Shown: piece by piece, positions 26,824 through 36,105 of the stretch
Layout of the letters: each line of letters starts with the position of its first letter
Position numbering within the stretch: position 1 is the first letter of the stretch
Assembly: GCF_012726295.1 (NCBI RefSeq)
Contig: NZ_JABAOB010000009.1
Location: 310,001-374,000, forward strand
Direction: 5' to 3'
DNA: 64,000 bases
From: Chitinophaga sp. Ak27
GTDB taxonomy: Bacteria > Bacteroidota > Bacteroidia > Chitinophagales > Chitinophagaceae
Translations under genes and position numbers: made by a program
The notes under the pieces: generated by a model
What the model was told of the DNA's origin: nothing
Databases searched by the model: none
What the model saw: only the letters and a program-made list of their open reading frames with translations

Positions 26824-29178
26824 TTACTCCGCCTGCAGCGCCTTTACTGGATTGGCCCTGGCTGCCCGGATACCCTGGTAGCTGATAGTGCCTACGGCAG
26901 TGACCAGCATCAGTAGCCCGGCGCCCCCAAACATCCACCATTGCAGCTCCACCCGGTAGTCAATGGAACGGAGTGCTGCGTGCATCACCCAAATGGCCAG
27001 CGGTACGGTTACCAGGAAGGCAATACCCACAGGCTTCAAAAATTCTTTCGCCAGCATCAACCAGATCGTGCCGGCACTGGCGCCCATTACCTTGCGGATG
27101 CCTATTTCCTTGGTACGCCTTTCTGCCAGGAAGGCCGATAACCCAAATAATCCCAGGCAGGAAATCAGGATAGCGAGGCTACCCGTCCAGTTGAACATAA
27201 ACCCTGAAGAACGCAGGCCATTGAATTTTTGCTGGTAAGCCTCCTTGGTAAAATGAAATTCGAAAGGGAACTCGGGGCTGTTTTTCTTCACTGCCGCTTC
27301 AATCTTGGTAAGCGCCTGTTGTGGATCGGTGGCTTTGTGCAGGCGCACAAAGGTATGGCCCATGCCGCCTTTGCCCAGGTAAATTACCATGGGTGGCGGG
27401 GAACGAAAGGGATCGTTGGCCACGAAATCTTTTACCACGCCAATAATGGGGTTACTGCCCAGCAGGGTACCTACTACTGGTGGTTTAAGTCCCATTTTCT
27501 TTACAGCGGCTTCATTTACCATACATCCCAGCGAATCGGCGCCATAGTCAGCGCTGAAGTCGCGGCCGGCTGCCAGCTGAAGCCCGGCGGTTTTTACCCA
27601 GTCATATTGTACCCAGGTAACAGTAAACTCGAAATCTTGGTCCGGCGTTTTCCCCGGCCATTGTATGCCGTTGGTGCCACCGCCAAATCTTAGCAGGTCG
27701 TCGGTACCCGCCGATACGCTTTCTATTTCCGGGATGGCCAGCAGGTCGGTTTTCAGCAGCGCTTGTTTGCTGCCCATGTCGCCACGGACGGGTATTTCCA
27801 GCAGGTTATCCTGGTTATAACCTACGGGCCTGTTCTGGCCATGCTGCAATTGTTTGTAGATAACGATGGTAGTAATAATAAGGAAAGTGGAGATGATAAA
27901 CTGGAAGGTGACCAAACCTTTGCGGAAAAGGCCACTGCCTTTTTGTTGGGAGACATTGCCTTTCAGCACTTTTACCGGCTGGAAACTACTCAGGAAAAAG
28001 GCAGGGTAACTGCCTGCTGCCAGACCAGTCAACAGTAAGAGAGATAGCAGTCCTGCCCATATTTTCCACTGGAGAAAATTAAAGGCAATGCTTCTGCCGG
28101 ATACACGATTTAATCCCGGGATGGCCAGTTTGGCCAGCAGTATCGCCAGCACCAGGGCCAGGAAGGTAATGATCAGCGCTTCTACCAGGAATTGTAATAC
28201 CAGGCTGCTTTTGCCCGCTCCCAGAGCTTTACGTACGCCCACTTCCCGGGCTCGTTGCTCAGAACGGGCGGTAGAGAGGTTCATAAAGTTGATGCAGGCA
28301 ATGAGTAAAATAAAGAAGCCGATGAGCCCCAGGAGCCAGATCAACTCCACGCGGCCGCCACTGGGCTTCCCGTTTTTGAACCCGTTGTGCAGGTACCGGT
28401 CGGTCAACGGGAAACCAAACAGTTCGGCGGTTTTCTCATCAGAGGATTGTTGTACCACGGCCTTTGCCTTCTGATTAAATAACGCCAGACTGCTTCCGGG
28501 TTGCAGCATTACCCAGGTTTGAAGGCGGTTGTTGTCCCACCGGTCAATCCAGTCGGCATTCGACAAACTAAAGAGGCGGAAGGGAAGTAATATATCAAAA
28601 TGGATGGAACTGTTGGGAGGCACATCGCGGATCACGGCGGCCACCTTCAGGTCGTGCTGGCCATTGTGATGCACTATTTTTCCCATTGGGTTTTCCTGGC
28701 CAAACAACCTGCTGGCGGCGCTTTCGGTGAGAACAATATTATCAGGTTCCTGTAAGGCGGCCACGGGGTTACCACTTATGGCAGGGAAGGTAAACATATC
28801 CAGGTAGTGGGCATCAACGTATATGCTTTCCTGGTATATGCTTTTGGAGCCGGTACCGATGAGTTCCTGGCCACCGAAGCCGCAACGCGCGGTATATTTT
28901 ATTTCCGGAAGCTGTGCCTGCAGCCGGGCTGCCAGCGGCCCGGGCGTTACATCCCCGACAGAAATGCCATCGCCCCGTTGTACGCGCTGCATCATCAGGT
29001 AAATATGCTCCCGGTTTTTGTGAAACGTATCAAAACTGTATTCATCATTGATCCATAAGAGGATAATAATCCCGGTAGCCAGACCTATACTCAGTCCGCC
29101 TACATTAACCAGGGTAGATAACTTGTTTTTCAGGAGATTCCTCCATCCATGCCGGTAATAATTTTTGAGCATATACAA
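26824..29178 (-). CDS. MacB/FtsX-type ABC permease
   Basis: 784 residues. An N-terminal TM helix at about 20-45 is followed by a MacB-type periplasmic core domain (about 50-250), three helices with the FtsX-family motif RSEQRAREVGVRKALGAGK (about 300), a further periplasmic domain, and a second FtsX unit at the C-terminus (ERRTKEIGIRKVMGAS, then LAKEFLKPVGIAF). This is the eight-helix, double FtsX layout common in Bacteroidota. These permeases normally pair with a separate ATPase and export or extract substrates such as lipids or antibiotics; no ATPase gene is adjacent. It lies 13 nt downstream of a small lipoprotein gene on the same strand. Confidence 0.9.
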   Translation of the reverse strand: MYMLKNYYRHGWRNLLKNKLSTLVNVGGLSIGLATGIIILLWINDEYSFDTFHKNREHIYLMMQRVQRGDGISVGDVTPGPLAARLQAQLPEIKYTARCGFGGQELIGTGSKSIYQESIYVDAHYLDMFTFPAISGNPVAALQEPDNIVLTESAASRLFGQENPMGKIVHHNGQHDLKVAAVIRDVPPNSSIHFDILLPFRLFSLSNADWIDRWDNNRLQTWVMLQPGSSLALFNQKAKAVVQQSSDEKTAELFGFPLTDRYLHNGFKNGKPSGGRVELIWLLGLIGFFILLIACINFMNLSTARSEQRAREVGVRKALGAGKSSLVLQFLVEALIITFLALVLAILLAKLAIPGLNRVSGRSIAFNFLQWKIWAGLLSLLLLTGLAAGSYPAFFLSSFQPVKVLKGNVSQQKGSGLFRKGLVTFQFIISTFLIITTIVIYKQLQHGQNRPVGYNQDNLLEIPVRGDMGSKQALLKTDLLAIPEIESVSAGTDDLLRFGGGTNGIQWPGKTPDQDFEFTVTWVQYDWVKTAGLQLAAGRDFSADYGADSLGCMVNEAAVKKMGLKPPVVGTLLGSNPIIGVVKDFVANDPFRSPPPMVIYLGKGGMGHTFVRLHKATDPQQALTKIEAAVKKNSPEFPFEFHFTKEAYQQKFNGLRSSGFMFNWTGSLAILISCLGLFGLSAFLAERRTKEIGIRKVMGASAGTIWLMLAKEFLKPVGIAFLVTVPLAIWVMHAALRSIDYRVELQWWMFGGAGLLMLVTAVGTISYQGIRAARANPVKALQAE

Positions 29179-29191
29179 TAGGGTGAGATGG

Positions 29192-29599
29192 TTAAAAACT
29201 GATTTCTTCTACGCTGCAATCGCCGGATATCACATGCCGGTTACTGCCTCGTGGCGTATCCATAGATACCGACAAGGATAAACTGCCTTTGCCCTTGTAG
29301 AGCTTATAACGTTCGGAGAGCATCAGGTTGCCCTGCCGGTCTTTTACGGTAATAACGTGTACGCCGGAACGGAGCAGGATGAAAAGGGTTTTCTTTTCCA
29401 GGTCGGCCTCTCCGCATTCAGGCGACCGGGGGAAGGCGGGGAGTGTACCTTTCAGGGTATCATTGATATAAAGATAATAAGGACCGCCATTTTGCCGGCT
29501 GGTCCAGAAATAGCCCCTCAAAGTGCCTCCATCCGGTCTGCACCGGCTGAGAAGTAACAGTCCGAAGGAGGCGAGGAGAAGTGTAGCTATTTTTTTCAT
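29192..29599 (-). CDS. Small lipoprotein of unknown function
   Basis: 135 residues with a lipoprotein signal (MKKIATLLLASFGLLLLSRC, Cys20). The remainder is beta-rich, with FWTSRQNGGPYYLYINDTLKG and a second Cys pair (ECGEADLEKK and SGDCSVEEISF) that could form a disulfide. I recognise no family. It is probably co-transcribed with the downstream FtsX-type permease (13-nt gap), so it may be an accessory factor at the outer membrane. Confidence 0.7.
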   Translation of the reverse strand: MKKIATLLLASFGLLLLSRCRPDGGTLRGYFWTSRQNGGPYYLYINDTLKGTLPAFPRSPECGEADLEKKTLFILLRSGVHVITVKDRQGNLMLSERYKLYKGKGSLSLSVSMDTPRGSNRHVISGDCSVEEISF

Positions 29600-29707
29600 G
29601 TACCGTTATTTAGGAAGCAATGGAAACTGTTCCAAAATAACGTCAGGGAAAGGAGGATAAAACGGAAATGTGACGGAATGAGAAGATGCTGTGACGAAAT
29701 TGACAAT

Positions 29708-29736
29708 ATTGATGGGGGACTAAGTCCCCCATCAAT
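29708..29736. terminator. Perfect 13-bp hairpin after yfhO
   Basis: Arms 29708-29720 and 29724-29736 (attgatgggggac and its complement) pair perfectly around a 3-nt loop. It lies 14 nt past the yfhO stop on the minus strand; downstream on that strand there is only a weak U-rich stretch, so a processing or stability role is also possible. Confidence 0.65.
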
Positions 29737-29749
29737 TAAAAAAAGATGG

Positions 29750-32236
29750 TTATGCGTTGTGAATGCGGGAAGGCCACAGGCTCCATACAATCCCACCGGC
29801 TATCAGGACCAGCAACAGGATAGAAGAGAAGCCCGATATTTTTCTTCCGAGGAAGAAAGTCGCTGGTTCAAACTTAAATTGGATATCATGTTTGCCGGCA
29901 GGTATCTTCAGTCCACGCAGGGCATAGTTCACCCGGATGATAGGGGTTTCCTTTCCGTCGATATATGCCTTCCATCCGGCCGGATAGTAGATATCAGAAA
30001 ATATGCCCAGGCCTTCTGCTGAATTTTGCGCGGTATATTGGAGCTGGTTCAATCCGTATTTGGTGAGTACAATCCGGGCGCTGCTGTCGGCTGCCGGTGT
30101 AAATGGGCCGGTAGTGGCTTTGAAGCGCTGGTCAACGATGGCGGTATCTTTCGGGTTGAAATGATCCAGTGCCTTCATTTCGCTATTGGCATCCGGCGCC
30201 CATTGAATGGCTTTTACAAACCAGGCATTGCCCAGTGCTCCGGGATTCCGCTGCGCTACGGGCTGGCCTGACTTCGGATCGGCTACAATAAAGTACCGGG
30301 TATTGAGCATATTGAGCACCGCCATATTGTTTTTAGACAGCTGATGCTCGATCAGGTCTTCGTAAATCCAGAGTTTGGCCGGACTTTGTCCGCCTACAGA
30401 TTTATGAAAGTAGGAGGTGTTGGCATCCAGGAAAGGATTCGTGGTAGCATTGAGTACCCGGTAATATGGGTCTTTATCCTGCAGGATTTGTTCATCCGCC
30501 GCGGAGGGAGCTATATAATTGGCCAGTTGGGTGGGCTCAGAAAAATTATCTTCATTCATATAGGTTTTGTCGAGCTGGAACAGGTCGAACCATGTTACCG
30601 CAGCAACGATGATGACCGCATAGGTGGCTTTCAGTTTACCTTTCAGAAAATACCATAGGGCGGCAAATGCCACCAGTATCAGTGCCAGCGCCCGGAAACC
30701 ATCGGCGCGCAGGATAGCGCTGCGGTCGCGCTTCAGGGCGCCGAGCAGTTGTGCAGCGGCGGCATCGCCACCTAGCATGCGGGAGTACCGCGCCAGGAAG
30801 GAAGCGTCGCCGGGGCCACTGAAGGGATAGAGCACACTGCCGCCAATGGCGAGGATAATGACCAGGCCGCCGGTTACAAACAACGCCATCTTCAGGTGCT
30901 GCTGTAAAAATGCCTTAGCGGCATCGCCATATACCAGCTCCTGTAATGCCATACAAGCCAGTATCACCATGCTTACCTGTGGAATGGCCAACGCCATGGT
31001 AGGGGCGCGGAACTTACTGTATAGGGGCAGGTGATAAAACAGGAAGTTGTTCAGTTCCGGGAAATTGGCTCCCCAGCTCAGCACCACACCGATAACGGTA
31101 GCCGCCACCAACCACCATTTATGCCAGCTGTTGACGATGAACAGTGAAAGCACAAACAGGAAACAGATAATGACGCCCACATAAGCGGGACCGGAAGTGA
31201 AGGGCTGCGCACCCCAGTATAGCTGCCAGCTGGGGCTGTTGACCGCTTCCTCCGCTTTGACTGCCGGCACGCCTATATCAGTTAACGCTTTATAGGTATA
31301 GGAAGAAGTAGACAGCTTTTCGCCGGTGGAGCCGCCTACCAGGTGAGGCAACAGTAGGGTGAACGTTTCCCCCTTACCGTAACTCCACTGGAAAGCATAG
31401 TCGATGTCGAGGCCGCCGGATTTCTTGTTGTCCTTATCTTTCTGGTTCAGCGTTAACTCCGACTGGCTGCCACGAATGGTATAATGGGTATACTCGTTCA
31501 TGATCAGCAGGTTGTCCATAGCTGGCAATACTGCCAGGATACCAGCCATCACCAATACGGCGCTGGCTTTGAAGTAGACGCCTATCTGCTGCTGACGCCA
31601 GGCTTGCACCCCCGCTGCCACGGCCAGGCATATGGCCATAATCAGGGTATAGTAAGTAATTTGCGGGTGGTTATTATAGATCTGTACAGCGGCAGCCAGG
31701 GCGGTGAGTACGGCACCCGCCACATATTTCCCCCGGTAAGCCAGTATCATACCACCCAGTACAGGCGCCATATATGCCATGCTCATTACCTTGGTAATGT
31801 GACCGGCATCCATACTCACCACAGTAAAGGTGGCGAAGCCATAGGCGATAGCGCCCGCAATCCTTATCCAATATTTCACATCTATCACACAAAGGAATAG
31901 ATACATGCCCATCATCAATACAAAAAACATATCTACCGGGTTAGGCAGGCCGAGGGTAAATATCTTATTGAGGTAGGCTACCTGGTTGGTAGAGGGACCA
32001 GTATAAATGACATAGGTGGGCATACCGCCAAACATGCTGTTGGTCCATAACGGCAAATCGCCGGTAGATTGATAGTAATCCGCCGCTTCTTTTTGCATGC
32101 CTTTATAGTGCATCATGTCCGACTGAAAGAGCTGTTTTCCTTCCAGTACAGGGCTGCAAAATGCAAAAGCCAGGGCGACAAATATTACCAGTGCGGCTAC
32201 GTGGACAGTTAAAGCTTTTAACCAGGTATGCTTCAT
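29750..32236 (-). CDS. yfhO: YfhO-family multi-spanning membrane protein
   Basis: 828 residues with about 12 or more hydrophobic helices, most in the first 540 residues. The large periplasmic/exposed C-terminal domain contains DPYYRVLNATTNPFLDANTSYFHKSVGG and a final helix. This is the GT-C-like YfhO family, seen in Bacteroidota and Firmicutes and linked to glycosylation of lipids or wall polymers (the Bacillus member is involved in lipoteichoic acid modification). No polyprenyl-phosphate transferase partner is nearby. Two copies of an 11-nt palindrome lie upstream (32243-32323), which may be an operator. Confidence 0.9.
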   Translation of the reverse strand: MKHTWLKALTVHVAALVIFVALAFAFCSPVLEGKQLFQSDMMHYKGMQKEAADYYQSTGDLPLWTNSMFGGMPTYVIYTGPSTNQVAYLNKIFTLGLPNPVDMFFVLMMGMYLFLCVIDVKYWIRIAGAIAYGFATFTVVSMDAGHITKVMSMAYMAPVLGGMILAYRGKYVAGAVLTALAAAVQIYNNHPQITYYTLIMAICLAVAAGVQAWRQQQIGVYFKASAVLVMAGILAVLPAMDNLLIMNEYTHYTIRGSQSELTLNQKDKDNKKSGGLDIDYAFQWSYGKGETFTLLLPHLVGGSTGEKLSTSSYTYKALTDIGVPAVKAEEAVNSPSWQLYWGAQPFTSGPAYVGVIICFLFVLSLFIVNSWHKWWLVAATVIGVVLSWGANFPELNNFLFYHLPLYSKFRAPTMALAIPQVSMVILACMALQELVYGDAAKAFLQQHLKMALFVTGGLVIILAIGGSVLYPFSGPGDASFLARYSRMLGGDAAAAQLLGALKRDRSAILRADGFRALALILVAFAALWYFLKGKLKATYAVIIVAAVTWFDLFQLDKTYMNEDNFSEPTQLANYIAPSAADEQILQDKDPYYRVLNATTNPFLDANTSYFHKSVGGQSPAKLWIYEDLIEHQLSKNNMAVLNMLNTRYFIVADPKSGQPVAQRNPGALGNAWFVKAIQWAPDANSEMKALDHFNPKDTAIVDQRFKATTGPFTPAADSSARIVLTKYGLNQLQYTAQNSAEGLGIFSDIYYPAGWKAYIDGKETPIIRVNYALRGLKIPAGKHDIQFKFEPATFFLGRKISGFSSILLLVLIAGGIVWSLWPSRIHNA

Positions 32237-32242
32237 ATTTAT

Positions 32243-32323
32243 TTGATTATCAATTTATTTTGTGCTTTTAGGTATTGAAGAGAAATTTTAAGTGGGTTAT
32301 TTAGTTAATAATTTGATTATCAA
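32243..32323. promoter_or_regulatory. Twin palindrome TTGATTATCAA before yfhO
   Basis: The 11-nt palindrome (5-bp arms, central T) occurs at 32243-32253 and 32313-32323, exactly 70 bp apart. The similarity extends over 19 nt with one mismatch (32241-32259 and 32311-32329). This is consistent with paired operators bound by a dimeric regulator. No standard -7 box for yfhO was found. Confidence 0.45.
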
Positions 32324-32353
32324 CTTATTAACTTTTGTTTACTAAAGTTTGAC

Positions 32354-32950
32354 TTAAGGAAACGTTACTTTTTGCTTCAATAAAGGAAAGGTTTCATCGG
32401 TCACATCTTCCTGCATAAAATACAGTGTATCTTTTTCACGGAAAACTCTTTTCTGCAGGTCGTCATCAGTTGGTTGGTAATCTGCGCCAGGAATCAGGAA
32501 GGGAGCAAACAGGTGTTTCCATTGGTGGTCCTGGAACGTCCAGGTGGTGAATGAATGTGTGTTCCCATTTTCAGGTGCCTGGTATACCGACAGCTCATCC
32601 CGGTGGTCGCCGTTTAAGTCGCCTTCATTTACGAGCCTTGCTTCACAACAGCCGATCGGGATCAGCGGCAGCGTAGTATCGGAAAACCGGACCGCATATT
32701 CATCGGGCACGCCATCTTCCACCGGGTTACCATGTCCCTGCTTTACCAATATTGCTTCAGCATACTCCGTGTGCCCATCCCCGTTATAGTCGCCTACCAG
32801 TCCCGCTGCCTGGAAAGCAGCAGCCCGTATAACCGTATCAGTAATAGTATGCGCTACAGGCGTACTGTCTTTCGCTGATTGTTCCCGGGCCGGCCCGGAC
32901 TGATGACAGGCCGCAGCTATGCCGGCCAGCAGCAATAAATATTTCTTCAT
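32354..32950 (-). CDS. Lipoprotein with EF-hand-like DxDGDG motif
   Basis: 198 residues. The N-terminus is a lipoprotein signal (MKKYLLLLAGIAAAC, Cys15). Two calcium-type loops (LVGDYNGDGHTEYAE and NEGDLNGDHRDELS) indicate an FG-GAP/VCBS-like small propeller or EF-hand-like fold. There is no catalytic motif. The downstream neighbour is yfhO and the upstream one the metallo-beta-lactamase 8 nt away (same strand), so lactamase and lipoprotein form one operon. Function unknown. Confidence 0.75.
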   Translation of the reverse strand: MKKYLLLLAGIAAACHQSGPAREQSAKDSTPVAHTITDTVIRAAAFQAAGLVGDYNGDGHTEYAEAILVKQGHGNPVEDGVPDEYAVRFSDTTLPLIPIGCCEARLVNEGDLNGDHRDELSVYQAPENGNTHSFTTWTFQDHQWKHLFAPFLIPGADYQPTDDDLQKRVFREKDTLYFMQEDVTDETFPLLKQKVTFP

Positions 32951-32958
32951 ATCAGCAG

Positions 32959-33681
32959 TTATTTCAACAGCTCCAGCGTGTGCTGTACCTGGTTAATACC
33001 TCCCTGCCAGCCTTCGTGGCCAGGTATTAGGTAAGCGGGGTGAGGAAACTTGTCACGTAGTTTGTGAAGGGTGGCGGGGTATGCCTGCAGGTTACCATCT
33101 CCGGTAAATCCTATGTCGGTAGCATCCATACTTTTTACGAGGCATCCGCCGTACAGTACTTTCGCTTTAGGAAACCAAATCACGATGTTATCTCTTGTAT
33201 GTCCTTCGCCAGGATAATAGGTTTGCAGCTCCAGTCCTTTTACACGGAAGGTGGTGTCTTTACTAAAAACATATTGGGCCTGTGGTTCCTGGTTGACCTT
33301 ACAGAGCTCCTGCGTAAGTTGGGAGGTATACGTTTTAACACCCAGCTTTTTCAGGTAGTCGAGACCAGCGGTGCGGTCGGCGTGAAAGTGTGAGGCGATA
33401 CAAAGAATGATTTTTTTATGATGGCGCTTTTCCAGCGTATCTGCCAGTTGTTTGGTTTGTTCTTCGCTCCAGGGCGTGTCTATCACCACAATGCCATCCG
33501 GTGTTACTACATACAAACCATTGGCCGTCATAATGCCGCCTTTATATTTCCCGTAAGAAACGTGGACATAAAAATTGCCGGTAAGGTGGCGTGTTTTTAT
33601 CCTTAAGGTAGTATCTGCAGTAGAAGCCATGGCAGAAAAAGCGGTAAACAGGCAAACGATAAAAGATATGATTGTTTTCAT
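32959..33681 (-). CDS. Subclass B1 metallo-beta-lactamase
   Basis: The ATG at 33679-33681 starts a signal peptide (MKTIISFIVCLFTAFSAMAS), so it is preferred to the long upstream in-frame extension; 240 residues. The zinc-binding residues of B1 enzymes are in place: H98-F-H100-A-D102 (site 1 and Asp), H161 in GEGHTRDN, C180 in GGCLVKS and H222 in PGHEGW. The sequence follows the BlaB/IND/CGB style of the Bacteroidota, including VVIDTPW, DGNLQAYPATLHKL and the TLELLK end. It would hydrolyse carbapenems and other beta-lactams in the periplasm; activity of this variant is inferred. A complete promoter is visible upstream (33708-33737). Confidence 0.9.
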   Translation of the reverse strand: MKTIISFIVCLFTAFSAMASTADTTLRIKTRHLTGNFYVHVSYGKYKGGIMTANGLYVVTPDGIVVIDTPWSEEQTKQLADTLEKRHHKKIILCIASHFHADRTAGLDYLKKLGVKTYTSQLTQELCKVNQEPQAQYVFSKDTTFRVKGLELQTYYPGEGHTRDNIVIWFPKAKVLYGGCLVKSMDATDIGFTGDGNLQAYPATLHKLRDKFPHPAYLIPGHEGWQGGINQVQHTLELLK

Positions 33682-33707
33682 GATATGATAAGCTAAGTAT
33701 GAAAATT

Positions 33708-33737
33708 CAAAATTAGGGTATTGCCCGCGCCCGCAAA
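33708..33737 (-). promoter_or_regulatory. Bacteroidota-type promoter for metallo-beta-lactamase
   Basis: On the minus strand TTTG (33734-33737) is followed after 18 nt by TAATTTTG (33708-33715), a full match to TTTG-N19-TAnnTTTG within one nucleotide of spacing. The ATG is 26 nt further downstream. It supports constitutive, housekeeping-sigma expression. Confidence 0.65.
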
Positions 33738-33865
33738 ATTTAAATTTTGTTCGAGGACGGCTTCTTTTCGCATAAATACCCGGGCAATCCGCAGAAATAT
33801 TTATATATTCAGCCGTTGTTGAAAGCGCGATTGGCAGTGCGGATACCAGAGAATTTATACCAGAC

Positions 33866-35923
33866 ATGCGAATGAAAATTATACCGGCAGGTGTTTTATG
33901 CAGCCTGCTGTTGTCGACTATGAAGTTGCAGGCACAACAGGACTCGCTGCAACAGTTGCCGGAAGTGACGGTGCAATCCTATTATTCCAATGCCTCGTTG
34001 CAGCGTGTACCCACCGCCGTGAGTATCCTGTCGCCGGCCGATTTGCAGTTGCAGCAGGGCGCTTCGCTGTTGCCGGCCCTGAATACCGTGCCGGGGCTGC
34101 GCATGGAGGAGAGATCGCCCGGCAGTTATCGTTTATCCATTCGGGGTAGTTTATTGCGGTCGCCCTTTGGTATCCGTAACATTAAGATATATATAGATGA
34201 TATTCCACTCACGGATGCAGGTGGCAACACCTACCTGAACTTGCTGGACCCGGATGCCATACGCCGGGCGGAAGTGCTGAAAGGGCCCGATGGCAGCATG
34301 TTTGGCGCTAACTCTGGCGGCGTGGTAAGGCTCGGACTTGCGCCGGAAGCCGGTGATACTACCCGGCTACAGGTCAACCTGCAGGGAGGTAGCTATGGGC
34401 TGTTTCACGGTAGTATTGGCTGGCAGCAGCAATGGAAAAATTACCAGCTGCAGGTATTCCAGGGATTTCAGCGGGCCGATGGCTACCGGCAGCATACCGC
34501 TATGAAGAGATGGTATACGCAGGTGGCACAGCGCTGGGAGTATAAGCCAGGATATGTTCTGAAAATGCTGGCGTTTTATTCAGACCTGTCCTACCTCACA
34601 CCAGGGGGACTCACCCTCGCGGAGAGCAAAGCCAATCCCAGGGCGGCGCGCCCGTCAACAGCGGCCATCCCGGGCGCTATTGCACAGCAGGCAGGTATCT
34701 ACAACCGCACTTTCCAGGGAGGGTTGGTACATGAAGCGCAATTCACCCCCCGGCTGCAACATGTAGTATCGGTGTTTGGCGCCACTACCTATTTCCAGAA
34801 TCCTTTTTTGACCAAATACGAGGTGCGCGTAGAAAATACGATTGGCTTCCGTACCTATCTGCAGTGGATCAGTAACCCGGCGCATACTACCGCCGTGCAG
34901 TGGAAATGGCTGAATGGGGTAGAGTGGCAGCAAACAAGTACAGACGATATTAATTATGGTAACCGGGGCGGGCGCCGGGATACGGTGCAAACCGCCGATA
35001 AGCTGTATACCGGGCAACATTTCTTCTTTTCCCGCTTCCAGGCTACTAAGGGTGCATTGACCCTCGAGGCTGCGGCCAGCCTGAACTATTATAGTTACCG
35101 CTATAACAGCGACGGGCATACGAGCGTGCATTTATCGCCACAGCTGATGCCCCGCGTTTCCCTATCCTATTTATTTACCCCGGGTATTACCGGAAGGGTT
35201 ACTGTCAGCCGGGGATACTCGCCACCGGCAACTGCTGAAATACGTGCATCCGACGACGTTATCAATAACAACCTGCAGCCCGAAACCGGCTGGAATTATG
35301 AGGCTGGCCTGCGTATGGCTACCCGTAATGGCCGCGCATCGATGGATGCCACCGCCTTTTATTACCGCATGCAAAATGCTATTGTGCTGCGCCGCCATGC
35401 CAACAGCAACGAATACTTTGTGAATGCCGGTGGGGTACGCCAGAAGGGAATAGAATGGCAAGGTACCTGGTGGGTAATGAAGCCACGGCAACAAGGAGTA
35501 CTGCGTGGCATCAGATGGCAGGAAGGCTATACTTTCAGCGATTTTCACTTTACCGACTATACCAGTGCCGGAAAAGATTATTCCGGTAACCGCCTCACCG
35601 GCGTACCGCAGCATGTGGTGATCAGCAGCATATCATGGCTGCTGCCGGCTAACGTGAGTATATACACGCAACATACCTATACCAGCCGCATTCCGCTGGA
35701 CGATGGCAACAGCACCTTTGCCGGCGATTTCCACCTGTTACAGGCCAGCACCAGCTGGAAGCTGCCGCTGCATACCCGCTACAGTTTATTGTTACGGGCC
35801 GGCGCCGACAATCTCCTGGATGTAAAATACAGCCTGGGTAATGACCTCAATGCTGCAGGCGGACGTTATTACAACCCGGCTCCGGGCAGAAATTATTTTG
35901 GTGGCCTGCGCCTGGTATTATAA
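33866..35923 (+). CDS. TonB-dependent outer-membrane receptor
   Basis: 685 residues with a signal peptide (ending KLQAQ) and an N-terminal plug (LPEVTVQSYYSNASLQRVPTAVSIL, then RLSIRGSLLRSPFGIRNIKIYIDDIPLTDAGGNTYLNLLDPDAIRRAEVLKGPDG). The rest is a beta-barrel ending in YYNPAPGRNYFGGLRLVL, the usual terminal aromatic strand. It has no SusC-like N-terminal extension and no SusD partner, so it is more like a siderophore, metal or cobalamin receptor than a glycan porin. The alternative ATG at 33872 also fits. It is divergent from the lactamase/lipoprotein operon and is not obviously coupled to the mla operon. Confidence 0.92.
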   Translation: MRMKIIPAGVLCSLLLSTMKLQAQQDSLQQLPEVTVQSYYSNASLQRVPTAVSILSPADLQLQQGASLLPALNTVPGLRMEERSPGSYRLSIRGSLLRSPFGIRNIKIYIDDIPLTDAGGNTYLNLLDPDAIRRAEVLKGPDGSMFGANSGGVVRLGLAPEAGDTTRLQVNLQGGSYGLFHGSIGWQQQWKNYQLQVFQGFQRADGYRQHTAMKRWYTQVAQRWEYKPGYVLKMLAFYSDLSYLTPGGLTLAESKANPRAARPSTAAIPGAIAQQAGIYNRTFQGGLVHEAQFTPRLQHVVSVFGATTYFQNPFLTKYEVRVENTIGFRTYLQWISNPAHTTAVQWKWLNGVEWQQTSTDDINYGNRGGRRDTVQTADKLYTGQHFFFSRFQATKGALTLEAAASLNYYSYRYNSDGHTSVHLSPQLMPRVSLSYLFTPGITGRVTVSRGYSPPATAEIRASDDVINNNLQPETGWNYEAGLRMATRNGRASMDATAFYYRMQNAIVLRRHANSNEYFVNAGGVRQKGIEWQGTWWVMKPRQQGVLRGIRWQEGYTFSDFHFTDYTSAGKDYSGNRLTGVPQHVVISSISWLLPANVSIYTQHTYTSRIPLDDGNSTFAGDFHLLQASTSWKLPLHTRYSLLLRAGADNLLDVKYSLGNDLNAAGGRYYNPAPGRNYFGGLRLVL

Positions 35924-35994
35924 GGCGCCGTGGTAGAGTGGGGAATGAAATGACCGTAGTGGGAACGGCTGTCCTCAGCATAAACTGCGGCGAC

Positions 35995-36017
35995 CAAATG
36001 CAGAAAGGCTGCATTTG
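35995..36017 (+). terminator. Hairpin between TonB receptor and mla operon
   Basis: caaatgcag (35995-36003) and ctgcatttg (36009-36017) are perfect 9-bp arms with a 5-nt loop, 71 nt after the receptor stop. The following TTG-TTG is only moderately U-rich. Confidence 0.45.
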
Positions 36018-36105
36018 TTGTATGGCGGGGACTGGCATTTCTCTGGTAACCTTTTAACAAAAGCGGCATAGAATTGTAATTAGTGGTGTAAGTATTTACA
36101 TTAAG

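Noticed and set aside
33682..33867. Long N-terminal extension of the metallo-beta-lactamase
   Set aside because: The ATG at 33681 starts a good signal peptide and the promoter lies at 33708-33737, inside the extension.
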